From Chimonanthus salicifolius (lineage: Eukaryota; Streptophyta; Magnoliopsida; Laurales; Calycanthaceae), in assembly GCA_013350335.1 (NCBI GenBank), contig CM023539.1, positions 24,235,043-24,299,042 of the forward strand: a DNA stretch of 64,000 nt. The letters run 5' to 3'. A model generated the notes under the pieces. That model worked only from the letters and a program-made list of their open reading frames with translations. It had not been told where the DNA came from and did not search any database. Below, piece after piece: positions 22,574 to 35,151 of the stretch. Position 1 is the first letter of the stretch. Each line of letters starts with the position of its first letter. A program made the translations under genes and the position numbers.

Positions 22574-22957
22574 ATTTGGTAAATGTATGTCATGGATTAA
22601 AAGATGTAAAATCTAGGGTTGCACAATGCTATTGTCGAATTTGGACGGACTTGGACAGTGGGTGACTTGATGGCTAAGGTATGTTGGAGAGAAAGAAATG
22701 GAATGAGAGAAAATAGGGAATGGATATTGGCTATGTGATTTTCGAATTTGGCTAATTGGTTTAGGGTTTTTGGTTGTGCAATTTAGGGTTTTTTGAATGC
22801 ATGATAATGGATGGTTGAGATCTAAAGTCTAAATGCATGAATGGTTAGATGATGAGATGATGACATGGATACTAACCAAATGCAATATGCGCATGAATGA
22901 ATTAAAAGAATGCAAAATTTGTATGGATGGAGAAAAGATAGGGTAGAATCATGGCTG

Positions 22958-25384
22958 TGTAAATTTTGTTCCAAATATAAATTCTATAAAGATCCTCTTC
23001 AAAAAGTGTGATATAAAAAAATTTATTTACCTATTAATGCTGAAAAATCACTTAGACTTAACAAAACTTTTTTGTTTTTTTGTTTTCTCTTAAGGGGTAG
23101 TTTCAGTCTTCACTTACTCTTCCCTTGACTGAAATTTTTTTATTGATTCAAAAGCATTAACACAAAACTTTTTTTTTGGTCAAAGGCACTCTCAACTTTA
23201 ATTTGTAAACTTACTCTTCCCATGACTTTTTCAATAGGGGTCTCGGTTCTTTCGAACTTACTCTCTCTAAAAAAATTTTAAGACAATTTTTTTTTATTGG
23301 GCTTAACTAGTGTAACCTGTAGATACCCTAAACTTTGGCATTTTCCTCAATATTCAACGGTTAGATACAAAGTTTCTGGACATTGTTAATTTTGAGTTTT
23401 GACATATCTAAGAGGAACAACCTAAAAACTAATAAAAAAAATTGACTCATCCTAAACTGACTTTCTAGACTAACTCCATTTTACAGAAATCCTGTGATGG
23501 ATGCGAACTCTATTATGTTTGCACACTTTATACAACCTAGTCCTTTATCAGTGAGTTTCATATGATGCGGCAGATGGTGTGGTCAATATGCTTAACTGAG
23601 TACAAGACATCATAGGCTAAATATCTCTTTTCATATAGATTTTTTCTTTTTGGCATAAAAAATACCCATGGATCTTTGGGATTATTAGCTATGACTGTAT
23701 TGCACTCAATTTTATCGTTCAAGTTATCTTTTTCATTTTCCCCAGCTAGACTCTCCTCACTTCGGGTGAAACTCTCGGGATTTGATGAAACTGACATGAC
23801 TTTACAAACCCTAGTGTGTTCCAAAATAGATTGATGACTAACTTGGGTTCCACCAGTTGGTGACCTAACTCTAACTAATCGCTTAGTCGAATCACGTCTC
23901 CAAGTACTCATGTTCACTCAAACAAGACCACACAAGACAAAACAATTTCAAACAAAATAAATGACCTAAAAATAAAAATAAAAACCTAAACTAACTTAAG
24001 ACTCTAGACTTACTCCTAATCTTTTCTTTAAAAATTCAAAATCTCCAAATAAGAGTTTAACCTCAATCGCGGCCAGGTAAGTTCTAAGGTAAGTGGGGGA
24101 GCACAGATGGCATCTTGTCCCAACTTTTCCTCAGACGATGCTCGACCACATGTGTTGGTGACATAACTAGCCTAGACACCGTTATTGAAGAAAAACTAGA
24201 ATTGGTTATTTGAAATTATTTGAATAAAAGACTGTCTTAATGAGCATGAAAGATTCTAAAGGCTAACCTATGGTTCCAAAATTGATTTTATTTAAAGTGC
24301 ATGAACCATTTTATTACTAATGTTATTTTTTTTCCTATTTTTTTTTATGCAATCCTAATCTAACAATGCAAGCATCAAGCAAATATGAAAAACAATAAGC
24401 TTACAAATTACACTAAATGCATGGAACAAGCAACCTAAATGCATGACCTAAATAAATATGCAATCTTTTTTTCTATGCTAGTAATATTTGCAAAGAACCT
24501 AAGATAAAAGTCTATATGAATGCATGAGAAAGTTAAAATTAAAAAAAAAAAATAGTTAGGCACTTACCGTAGCCAATGCGCGTAAATTCCAACAACTTTG
24601 ACTTGCGATTTTCAAAACTCTTGAAGAATAAAACACACGAACCTAGGTGAAGATTCTAACACAAGAATGCATGAACTAAGTAACTGCAAGATCCTAAACT
24701 ACAACTAGAAAGAGATTAAAATAATTAAACTTAATTAAGTCTCCAAAACTAATGTGAGATTATGAATAAATTTCTAAATTAATACCATCACTTAATGCAA
24801 ATTAAAAAAATGATCTTAAATTAAAACTTTCCAAAATTAGACGTCTCTAAAATCGGGAAATTTTCTAAAAATAGAATGTTTCCAAAATTAGATAAGTTTT
24901 AAAATTTTCCATATACAGAAATTTTAAAATCTTCAAAGATTAGATTTGTTTTCAAAACTAAAAGATTATTAAAATAGATTTAGATTTATGAAATTAGAAA
25001 GAGCCTAAAGGAAGAAACTTAGTTTAATCTATCAATTTTCCAAAAATAGAAACTTTCTAAAAATAGAAATTTTATTCAAAAATAGAAACTTCAAAATTTA
25101 ACAAGTATCTAAGTTTAGCAAACTTTTTACAATTTGAAAAATTTAAGATCTATTTTATTTTAAAGAATATTTTAATTTTAGGTAACCTTCCACAATTAGA
25201 GTTTCTAAAAATAGAATTTTCTAATTTCTAGAGAGTTGCCTAAATTAGGACATCCCAAAAATAAAAGTGTTTTCTAAAAAACCAAAAAATTCAAGACATA
25301 AGATTTCAAGACACATATTTTGATTTGTTCCCCAACAAAGCGGAGGAACATACTTTTTGTTGTCCAACAACGGAGCCAAAAGCA
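22958..25384 (-). other. Interior of the reversed LARD-like element; no recognised gene
   Basis: This lies between the two reversed LTR copies. A minus frame at 23558-23917 (119 codons, beginning MNMSTWRRDSTKRLVRVRSP) has no motif I recognise; it could be a remnant of a small gag-like protein or chance. 24840-25270 is a run of near-repeats built on 'ctaaaaatagaa' and 'aaaattag' words. The right edge carries the putative primer-binding site (minus strand). Confidence 0.45.
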
Positions 25385-26535
25385 TGTTGATGTGAAAAAA
25401 CCATTTATAGTATAGCATTATGAGTGCGGGGTCGATCCCACAGAGAACAAGTAAAATCTATGCATAAGCAAATGAAAATATATATGTTTGTAATCTACTG
25501 CTTGAATGATTATGTTTCTTAGAAAACATAGAGATTTAAAATAAACCAAATTGTAAAAATCAATCCTATTTTCATAAATTTATTTCTAAGCTAAAAATCT
25601 CGTATTGAAGGAGTGGTTTGTATACATGAAATAAAATACATGATTTTTAAAATACATGACAAACAAATTAATATAAGTAAAATACAACATACATTGATGA
25701 GAACTAACATAACTAAAGACATGAATTAAATTTGCAAATAAAAAATAAATGACATAATGCAAAAATGCATAATTTAAAGGTGGTTTTGGAATTATTCTCT
25801 CATCGCCCAAAATAAATAGATAAATAAGAAATTTAGATCTGAAATTCAACGCATAGAATTCAAAAATATATTAAATAATCGGACTTTTCAAGAGTCCAAA
25901 ATAGACATCTCTTATTTATTTAATGGAAGAATTAAATACGAGAATTGGAAAACAATTAAGGAGACAACTAAAAATAGAACTTAAAATGAATGCTCACATT
26001 TGAAATTCGCATGAAGCACAATGTCTCTTGTTCTTTAGGGTGTGTTCTCCAATCTTAGGACCTCTTGAGCTCTAGGTCTAATTCTATTTTCACCATGGTT
26101 AAATAGGGTATTTATAGGCTCAAGGTTTGAATGGACGACTAAGATTAAATCTGGATTAATTTGGTAAATGGATGGCATGGATTACAAGACGTAAAATCTA
26201 GGGTTGCACAATGCTATAGTCGAATTTGGCTTGACTTGGACAGTGAGTGACTTGATGGCTAAGGTATGTTGGAGAGAAAGAAATGGAATGAAAGAAAATA
26301 GGGATTGGGTATTGGCTATGTGATTTTCGGATTTGGCTAATTGGTTTGGGGTTTTGGGTTGTACAATTTAGGGTTTTTTTTAATGCATGATAATGGATGG
26401 TTGAGATCTAAAGTCTAAATGCATGAATGGTTAGATGATGAGATGATGACATGTAGACTAACCTAATGCAATATGCGCATGAATGAATTAAAAGAATGCA
26501 AAATTCGTATGGATGGAGGAAAGATTGGGTAGAAT

Positions 26536-29500
26536 TGTAACGACCCATCCCGGTACGAGCACGTTGAAAGGAAATAAACTCCCAAAACCGATTTGATACT
26601 ATTTCAAGGGCTTTTTTTTTTGGGAGACACCGCTCAGCAATTCACACTAACCACCGCCAACCCACAATTAAACCAATCACCAATAGTACCAATAAAATAT
26701 TAATCATAATTAAAAATAATGACATCATCCCATTATTAAATTCATCCAACTCATGCAATAACATATATTTCAATTACATTAACGAACTCTCAACTACAAA
26801 ATGGAATTATAATAGAAAATAAAGCTGTAGCTCCACATCCAATGCCCGGTTGAGGGTCCCGACGACCCCTCCTCTAAGAAGTACCTGTAAGGCAAGAGGT
26901 GAGCTTTATATGCCCAGTGAGGGTAACACATGCGTCATATGTCATCAAGCATACACTGCATATAATCATATGGGCATATTAATGACTAGGATGTATACAT
27001 GCACGACCATCCGGTGTGTGCCATACCCCTAGCACACAGACCTACACCTACCGGGCCTCCATCACATCCTCTAACAAGTCCAATGTAATGCGAAGGCAAC
27101 TCCCACACATGCCCAACTGCTACGGTCCACCCACCCACGGGTACACAAACCGATCCCCAACCAGATCAAGGTCCCTGGCCCTCAACTAGTCTTTGACCCT
27201 CCCAGGGTGACCCGCACACATAACACAACCAACCCATGAGTCGAGATCAATAGAGTCCCAAGAAACTATCACACGGGAGTAACCACCACATAACTCCTCA
27301 ACGGACTAACAACTAGACCCACCTGTGGACTTGACATGACAAGCACACCCAACCCTCACGGAATTCCATATGCCTTCTACTGAGTGAGTCAGCCGAACTA
27401 ACTCGCTAGGCGGCCATAAACTTCTGGTGAGTTAGCACCAACATCTTAAGACTCACTTATGAACTCCAAGGTCATAACCAAGGGTAATCACAACACCACA
27501 CCCCTCAGCCAAAAAATGTGGGCGGACAGACACTCAACCCACTTTGCTCCCAGGGCGACTCAATACGTACTCGACGAACTCTTACGACCAACTTACGTCT
27601 AGTGCCACCTCCATAGGAATCCACATATACCACAGACTGGTACCGCGAGTCGTGAATCATGCCCTGGTCATCGGGCCTATGGAAATTGTCCTCAACTGTA
27701 CCATCCCTCGACCGATTTGTGTGAGAAACACCCTCAATCCACTCGGCTATCCAGGGATCATAAACCATACCAGCGGGAGCTGTCCTACACCACACCATCC
27801 CTCGACCGATATGTGGGTGAAACACCCTCAACCCACTCGGCTATCCAGGGATCATAAACCATACCAGCGGGAACTGTCCTCCACCGCACCATCCCTGGAC
27901 CGATGTGTGGACGAAATACCCTCAACCCACTCGGCTATCCGGGGATCATAAACCATACCAATGAGAGCTGTCCTCCACCGCTGCAAACAACAATGGAAGT
28001 TATCCTCCACTGTGCCAGTGGAAGCTATTCTCCACCGCTGCAAACAACGACGGGAGCTATCCTCCATCGTGCTAATAACCACGGGTAATGTCTTGCACAG
28101 TGCCAGTGGAAGCTGCCCTCCACAGTGCTAATAACCACGCACTCTGGTACCGTGTCTGTGATGACCTCTATGTCGGCCTTGAGTGAGCTAAAACTCAACC
28201 CATGAACTCTCGGAGGTTTTCATGACCACCTCATAACATGTCCCTCCTGGGACACTCGGGCACCTCGTCCTCCAGACTAGACCACACCTCCCTCATAGGA
28301 GTGTCCAAAGATCACAATGATAGACCTGACAGTCAAACCCATACTAGGATAGACCCAATGCTGCCACGACTCTGCCAAGGACTCACATACCCTAGAGGGA
28401 AACACCCTCTAGGTACTCTCGCACCTACGGACCCAACAACGAGTTGTCTATAGCTCAACTGCATCCACTGTGCGGTTTCCCACGACTTCTCAACCCTAAC
28501 TACCTGACAATCTAGGGGGAGTTCCTAGATCCTGATGTGGTCTAGTACCCATGCCCCACCGTCAATCCATATACTCTAGTTTCATGTACGCACAATTATT
28601 TCTACGCATGTTATCAACGTAGCATTTCACGTAATCATCAGGTATATACCATTATTATCGAATGTTATCAAACAAACATGTGACATTTTATCACCTAAGA
28701 CATCTCATTTATCGTCGCTAGTTATATATCATGATACCACATAATCCATCCAGCATGTTATTATATTATCAAATTGACAACCCAATAAGTTATTACATAA
28801 TCAAATAGACATTTATCACACAACGCACATCACCATGTTACTCAACCAACAGGTTATCAAGATACTAACCAACATGCCATCGTAAGTAATCTGACACGAG
28901 TACACCCGAATGAGCCCCTTGCCACATATTTGTAGGAACAGTTACCTCGCCGAGTGGCTCGTAATCCATAAGGGTCTCATTCCTCGTACTCCATGTCCAA
29001 GTAGACATAGAAAGGATATATGCAAATCATGTATACTAAAAATAGTGTGATGAGTCCCCTCAATTATTCATGTTTTTTAAACCCAAGCGATAAGAATAGG
29101 TTACCAGGTTGGAGGAGCAATGCACGGGCTATCGGGCTGAAGAAACTGGTACAGGTCCGTAAGGCCTGGACGATGCAACAAAACTAGGATGATCCAACGG
29201 ATCTGGCTGAAAACGGGCTAATAGACGGTCCAAAGACGAACTCTAAAACGGCCCAGAAACAAGACTAAAACTAGCCTGAAACGGGCCTGGATCGGGCTTG
29301 GAATGGACTGGGTTGAGGACTGTGCTGAGCTGCACAAACTGGGCTGAAGACGAGTTGGGCTTGAACCGAACGAGCTGGGCAAAGTTGAACCTGGAATGAG
29401 TTGGGCTTGGGTTGGGTCTGATGGGCCAGGGCCAGGGCTAGGGCTGGGCCGAACAGGGCATGGAATGGTTGTTGGGTCAAATCTGGGTTGAAAGGGTACA

Positions 29501-30464
29501 TGACCGAACTCACTGTGTCAACTTAGTCTCGATTGAGTCCACTCAACGGCTCAACAGAAAAAGACGAAAAAAAGGGAAAATAGAAGAAAAACGAAGAAAA
29601 TAAAGGAAAAGAGGGGAAAACATGGGACATGAATTAGATTTGAGGAGAATAAAGGGGGAAAGGAAGGGCACTTGAACTCGAGGAGGGTCGGATGTTAGAA
29701 ATCTGGCGCGGGCAACAGTGAAAGGGACCGAAAGTCCAGTGGAAGGGGGTGGTGAGGTGCGGCGGTCGCAGGATGGGGATTAAGGTTTCTCATAGAGAGA
29801 GGTGAGGGAATGGGATGGCAGCGGCAACAAGGGGTTAGGGCTTCACAGATTGGGGAAAAGGGAAAGAGGAGAAGCGGCGGGAATGAGAGAAGAATAATCG
29901 AGAGAAAGAGAGAAGAAAAGAAAAGAAAAGAGAGAGAGAACAAAGAGGAAGAGAGACGAGATTGTAGAGAGGGGCAACAGAGGAGCGTAGTACAAGGATG
30001 GATGAGTGTTTAGAAGAGGAAGAAGAAAGGAGAGGGGGTGAGAGGGAGAGAACAGAGAGAGGGGTGAGGCATGAGTGAGAGAGCATGTGGAAGCACTGTA
30101 GCTAATCGCTACACTGTTGTGGAAGAGAGGATAAAAATGGGGTTGGGGGGTCTAGGGTTTTCGGGGTGTTGTTTTAAGTTTTTTTTTAAAAATAAAAGAA
30201 TAAAACGAGTGAAATAAAAATGTCTTGAATTTTCAAAAAATAATTTAAAACCCGTTAAAAAAATTTAAACTTCAAACATCGGGGAAAAAAACGTGTGGTT
30301 TTCAAACTTTTTGCATGATAAAATATTTAATAATCTAAAATAACCATAACACCCTCCGAGTCTCCGAACTTGAAATCAGGTAAATTGAGGTCCACCACTG
30401 AGCCCACACTCTCCCTACTGCCACCAACCCCTAAAATCCAAAAAAATTGGGTCGGGTCATTACA
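26536..30464 (-). mobile_element. Solo LTR of the giant gypsy family, reverse orientation (3929 bp)
   Basis: On plus it starts TGTAACGACCCATCCCGG and ends GGGTCGGGTCATTACA, flanked by AGAAT on both sides (26531-26535, 30465-30469). Its inverse begins TGTAATGACCCGAC, identical to the start of the giant element's LTR. It shares the 92-bp tandem units inverted (27680-28000), the GCCCA/GGGCT-rich stretch (29100-29470), the purine-rich inverse of the leader (29540-30080) and AGGGTTTTCG sequence near 30151. Frames such as 27544-27951 and 29810-30013 are products of repeat composition. Confidence 0.88.
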
Positions 30465-30657
30465 AGAATTGTGCAAATGATGCTTAATGGATAGCTTGGA
30501 GAGGAATTGTGGGGATTTTCAATGGAGTATGCGCATGAATGGATTGGAATTGTGTGTGCGTCGTTTGAGGCAATGTAGTATGCGCATAAACACCTAAATT
30601 CTAGGATTTAATAAGATGTCTAGGGTTTTTATGAGATGGGTGGCTAGATCTAATGGC

Positions 30658-31575
30658 TGATGAGTGCAAAATTATTACATATTTTACTCCTAAATTTATA
30701 TTTGTTAGTATCTCATGTTAATTAATTTTATTTAATTAGTGTGATTTTGTGTGTTGTTAGCTTGGTATAGTGCAAAGAAACATTTTCTAAATTAATCTAC
30801 GATTAAACACAAATGAGAGGTGCTTGTGACCGAGAACTCGGGTTGCCACAAAAGAAAGAAATGATCAATAAAGGAGTTGGTGGTTCAATTGTCAAAGCAA
30901 CTAGGGTTGTGACTGAAACAGCATGGGAAGCTGCTGCATATAATCAATCTAATGCTCTACATGATAGCAAGTCATAGCACATCTTGTCAGTATCGGTTCT
31001 TCGACTATATGGTGAAGGATAGTTCTAGGGATGCATGGTTTGAATCAAGTAATATCACAGGATTATGCAATCCATCTAGTTTTATCAGTAATATCATAGT
31101 GACTTTTATCAGTTCGGGATATATGGAGATGCGTTGAGCTTTAATGTCACATTATCACTTGAATTGGATACATTAAATGCTTAGGAATTATATTTTTAAA
31201 AGCGAAGGAAAATCTGATTTTTGAAGACCATATTAACTAACTTAAATGTTTAAATCTCTTGAAACTGGGAATTGATAAATAAATAATTAGAAGATTATGG
31301 ATTTAATGGTGGTGGAATCCGATGCCTAAGTAATTTCTCTCACTTGATTAAATCTCCATTTTTTTTTGTTATTTTAATTTTACAAATTTAATTCAATCAT
31401 TCTCCATAAAAAAAGTGTTAACTAGGTTAAGGTTAAATTGTTAGGCTCTTTAATTTGTTTTTCCGTTCATTCATAAATCATGTCCCTATGGGTTCGACCT
31501 CGCACTTGCATAACACTATACTCCAGTCTGATTCGTGCGCTTGCGAGTAAATATAAATTTAAAATTTTCACAACA
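30658..31575 (+). mobile_element. Short family B LTR (918 bp)
   Basis: It starts TGATGAGTGCAAAATTATT and ends TTTTCACAACA, with the conserved 3' block GGGTTCGACCTCGCACTTGC near 31490. The flanks (ATGGC / ATAGT) match poorly as a TSD, suggesting decay or rearrangement. Between start and promoter it holds a foreign-looking in-frame stretch (30820-30970), described in the findings. Confidence 0.7.
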
Positions 31576-32082
31576 ATAGTTATGGTGTATGATGGATGAA
31601 TAGGTAATGCATGGATGATCTTAATTCTAAGGTTCATCGAAATGATGGATGGTTTGGATGACCTAGATCTAATCATGAATGAATGACTAGGTTGGATTGG
31701 ATGGGAGGCTCTATGGTTTTCCTATGAGATGACTGAGATGTATGAAATGAATGGTTTCGATTGCATGATTGGGTTAATGGATGGTGTGGATGAGTGATTG
31801 ATGATTGGATGGTTAAGATTATATGGGTAGGATGGGTTTTGGATATGGGTTTTTTGGGTTTGGACTTAAAATGGATTTCCGCTTAGGATTAGTGACTTTA
31901 AGTTTGGACCTAGAGCATTGGATCTTGAGTTGAACTTGGACTTGGACTGGAGCTTGGACTTTGGCTTGTTGGTCTTGAATTCACTTTGGCTTGTCCCACA
32001 TTGGGAAATACACATGGAGTGCTTGGCCTGGCCCAGTGTTTGTCATTTGGAGCGAAGATTGGCCCAACTGTAGTGGATCTTT

Positions 32083-33555
32083 ATGAATACTCAAAAATGA
32101 CTATTTTACCCTTGGATATTGGACTAGTTAGTCCTTGTTTTGTGTAAATTTTATATGTTTGATGGTATTTTAAAGGTTTGCAGAGACTTCAAAAGAATAC
32201 ATGATGTGAGGATCAAAATTGCAGGAAAATGAAGAAACTAGGCCCAGCTTGAAATCCAAGCATGTGATCCAGGGTCATGCCTCAAAGTTCAAATCGATCT
32301 GAAGCCCAAGATAAGTTGACCAATATTCGAGTCTTACAAGGAAGACAAAAACTTCGAATGGAATGGATTGTTCAGTGTATGCCATGTGTCCAGTGCTCTA
32401 TCTAGAACCTTGTTAAATTCGGATTTAGAGAAAGAGGTTCATAGGGATGTATTCTTCATGACCATCTTCTTTTGTTCAAGGTCGTATATTCCAGTGTGGA
32501 GGCGTTGATTCGATTACATGTGGCCCACATAATGGACCATCAGTGGTTTATTTATTTCACAACATGGTTGAATCCATAAAGACGGCATCTGAAGTTGAAT
32601 CATTGAAATTTTCAAAACCAAGTGCTTACAAGCTCAAGTTTTGGATAAGTGGTCCAATCACTTCAAAGTTGTTTTGGTTCATTCATATGGAAAATCTGTT
32701 CCATTCATGCTGTGTAGTTTTCTTATATGGCTACAAGTAGAATTCACTTTCATCTGAGATGGCAATCTACAAACATCTCTAGATAGACATTGCAATTTCG
32801 AAGAGGACAACCATGCACCATGTGGAACCAATCCAAGCAAAGAAAGAAAAGCAGAACAGGTTGGAAGCATTTGGAACAGGGCAGTAACACAAGTAATCAG
32901 CGTTAGTCCAGCCAAGGAAATAGCATTCAGTTTCCATTGGAGAGCAGCAGTTTGATGTGGGATCCTAAGTTGCAAACTGGCCAAACAACCAATAAGATGA
33001 AACGGTGCTAAGAAACAGAGCAATTGTGCAGAAGTACCCATTGTAAACAGAAATAAGATTGAAAAGCAGCTGAAGTAGAGATGGTAGAGACATCAGAATT
33101 GAAGGCCGGCTCAGTGGTCTAAACATCAATGGAATACATGTGCAGCCATGAAATCAACCAATAGCTAAAGAAGAGCAGGTGAAGAACGATGGATGTTGTA
33201 CTCGATTCTGAATAAAGAAAATAGCAAATATAGAGAAAAGGAGAAGGTGGACTTGAATAGAGCTGCCAACAAAGAAAGTGTTGGCTTGACATTGAGAGAA
33301 GCAAGTGGATAAAAAATAGAAGTTGCCATGTGATACAGAGGATGATATGGAAGAATGAACAAAAAAAAAGTAGAGACAGTCTGCCAACATGCAGATTCGG
33401 CTGAAGGTAATGGGTCCCCCACTTAGCATACTAAATTCAATTCTCCCAAATCTATAAATTGGGACCCCTCTCTCAAGGGAAAAATTCAAACCTGGGCTGA
33501 GAATTTGGAGAGTTTGGAGCATTAGTGAGGGATCTCCAGATTTTATGCGGAGTAC
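32083..33555 (+). mobile_element. 5' part of a diverged family B LTR
   Basis: It starts TGAATACTCAAAAATGACTA and follows the family B start block (TATTTTACC, TTGGA.TA.TTAG.C, TTGTTTT). A promoter-like TCTATAAATTGGGAC lies near 33449, followed by the GAGAATTTGGAGAGTTTGGAG leader. The 3' terminal block is absent. It stops at the junction with decayed gypsy RNase H sequence, so it is truncated. Confidence 0.55.
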
Positions 33556-35138
33556 ATCGAGTGTGAGTGTTGATTGTGCCAAAGAGAGGCCGTGACCATG
33601 CGTTTTACGGTGGTGCTTCAGGTGATGGTTTGAGCTATGTACTGATGCAGGACAGGAGAGTGATAGTTTATGGTCCGAGACAACTTAAGACCCAGGAGCA
33701 TAACTATCTTACTCTTGTCTTGGAGTTAGTGACTGTGGTTTTTGCACTCCAGGTTCGGAGACGTTACTTGTATGGTTCGAGATTCGAGGTTTTCCCAGAT
33801 CAGTATAGCTTCGAGCATTTGTTCACTTAGAAAGCGTTAAACATGAGGCAAAGACGATGGATGGAGTGTCTTGGTAACTATGGCTTTGTAAGGTGAGTGT
33901 AGTTGGAGATGCCTTGAGTCGCAGGACGAGAGGAGCCTTATCGAGTTTGATCAGAGGGTATAAAGTCTCTAGACTCTACAACATGATCGTCCAGCTAGAG
34001 ATTTATGATGGACTTTTGAGAGCTCAACAGGCAGATACGAGGTGCATTGCGTTGAGACATTCTGTGGCCAGTGGTAGATGACCATTTGGATAGGATATGA
34101 GATGAGATGACAGTCTGATTTTGGAGCCAACTCAGGGCAGTGTTGTAAAGAGGTATTACGGCACTTCCATCCCTCCAGATTCGCTGTGCATCCAGGATAC
34201 AAAGAGGATATATCGTGGCTTGCTTCAACAGTTCTGTTGGAGAACCATGAACAGGAAGTGGCTGAGTCCGTGACTTGTTGTTTGACATGCCTGCAGATCG
34301 AGTTAGGGTTTAAGACCTGTTGGTAGACTGCAGTTGCTTCTGATCCTTGAGTGGAAGTGGGGTCACGTTACTAAAGATTTTATGAATAGTTTATCGAGGT
34401 CACCTTGAGGGCTTGAGGCAATGTGGGCCACAGTGGATTTATTGGCTAAGTCGGCCGATTTTATTGGAATGAAGACAACAGGTTTTGTAGAGACTTTTAG
34501 TCAGCGGAATTTGGAAGAAGTCGCCAAGCTATATGGTATGCCTGTGTTGATTGTTTCAGACTGGGACCCGAGGTTTGTTTATCGGTTCTTGAAAACTTAC
34601 GGAGGGATTAGGCATGCCATTTTGTTTCATTACAGCATTTCATCTGTAGATAGATGGCTAGCCAGAGCGGACCATTCAACTCTTAGAGGATATGCTCTGA
34701 GCTTGTATTTTAGATCTTGGTAGTAACTAGGAGGGTCACTCGCACTGGGTTGATTTCGTTTACAACGACAGCTACCAGCCCAGTATCGAGATGGCTTTGT
34801 TTGAGGCCTTGTGTGGCAGGCCATGCAAATTGCCCTTGTGTGGGCCCAGAGAAGTGAATTAGTGATGTCAGGACCAGATGTCGTTAGGGAGACTATTGAG
34901 CTTGTGAGACTGATCAGACATAGGTTGTTGATTGCCCATAGTCATCAGGAGGGCTTTGCTGACCTTTGGAAGAGGGCACTAGAGTTTGTAGTGGGAAATC
35001 ATATTTTCTTTCTTGTTTTGCCCCGTCATGAGATTTAGAGGTTTGGACGCAGAGGAAAGTTATCACCCCCGGTGTTTTGGACCATTTAAGATACTAGATG
35101 TATGAGTTCATATTGAAATGCGAGGAAGAATCTCCTTA
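33556..35138 (+). pseudogene. Ty3/gypsy RNase H-integrase remnant of the giant element
   Basis: The first frame reads LIVPKRGRDHAFYGGASGDG, SYVLMQD, VIVYGPRQLKTQEHNY and RRRYLYGSRFEVF, a gypsy RNase H domain with the usual DAS catalytic Asp changed to Gly (GGASG). Next come VVGDALSRR (the linker), a decayed HHCC zinc-binding region near 34190-34290 (HPGYKE on plus), and KWGHVTKDFMNSL. The integrase core follows as ATVDLLAKSADFIGMKT.., EEVAKLYGMPVLIVSDWDPR. After 34723 only scraps remain (ALFEALCGR). Frameshifts and stops are frequent. It lies just upstream of the polypurine tract, in the normal gypsy order RH-INT-LTR. Confidence 0.87.
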
Positions 35139-35151
35139 ATGGGGGGAGTGC
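35139..35151 (+). other. Polypurine tract
   Basis: AATGGGGGGAGTG directly precedes the 3' LTR start TGTAACAACCC and would prime plus-strand synthesis. Confidence 0.75.

Larger units (their letters stand above)
18780..32082 (-). mobile_element. Reversed Tat/Athila-like non-autonomous retroelement (LARD-like), heavily nested
   Basis: Two copies of one LTR lie in the same (minus) orientation. The left copy starts TGTTGATGTGCAAATTTT at 18780 and is recognisable to about 22957. The right copy starts TGTTGATGTG at 25385 and is recognisable to about 31990. They share long blocks such as GGGGTCGATCCCACAGAGAACA and CTAGGGTTGCACAATGCTAT. On minus, the right copy is followed by TTTTGGCTCCGTTG and then CCGCTTTGTTGGGGAACAAA, which resemble the TGGCGCCGTTGCCGGGGA primer site of Tat/Athila elements. 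The 2.4-kb interior lacks recognisable gag-pol. The right end near 32082 is approximate because another LTR starts there. Confidence 0.6.

Noticed and set aside
27505..28088. Frames of 60-135 codons on both strands
   Set aside because: They follow the 92-bp tandem repeats of a solo LTR and repeat with them; not genes.
32543..33041. Frames of 65 (plus) and 120 (minus) codons
   Set aside because: Inside a truncated family B LTR, no recognised domain, conflicting strands. A captured fragment is possible but not supported.
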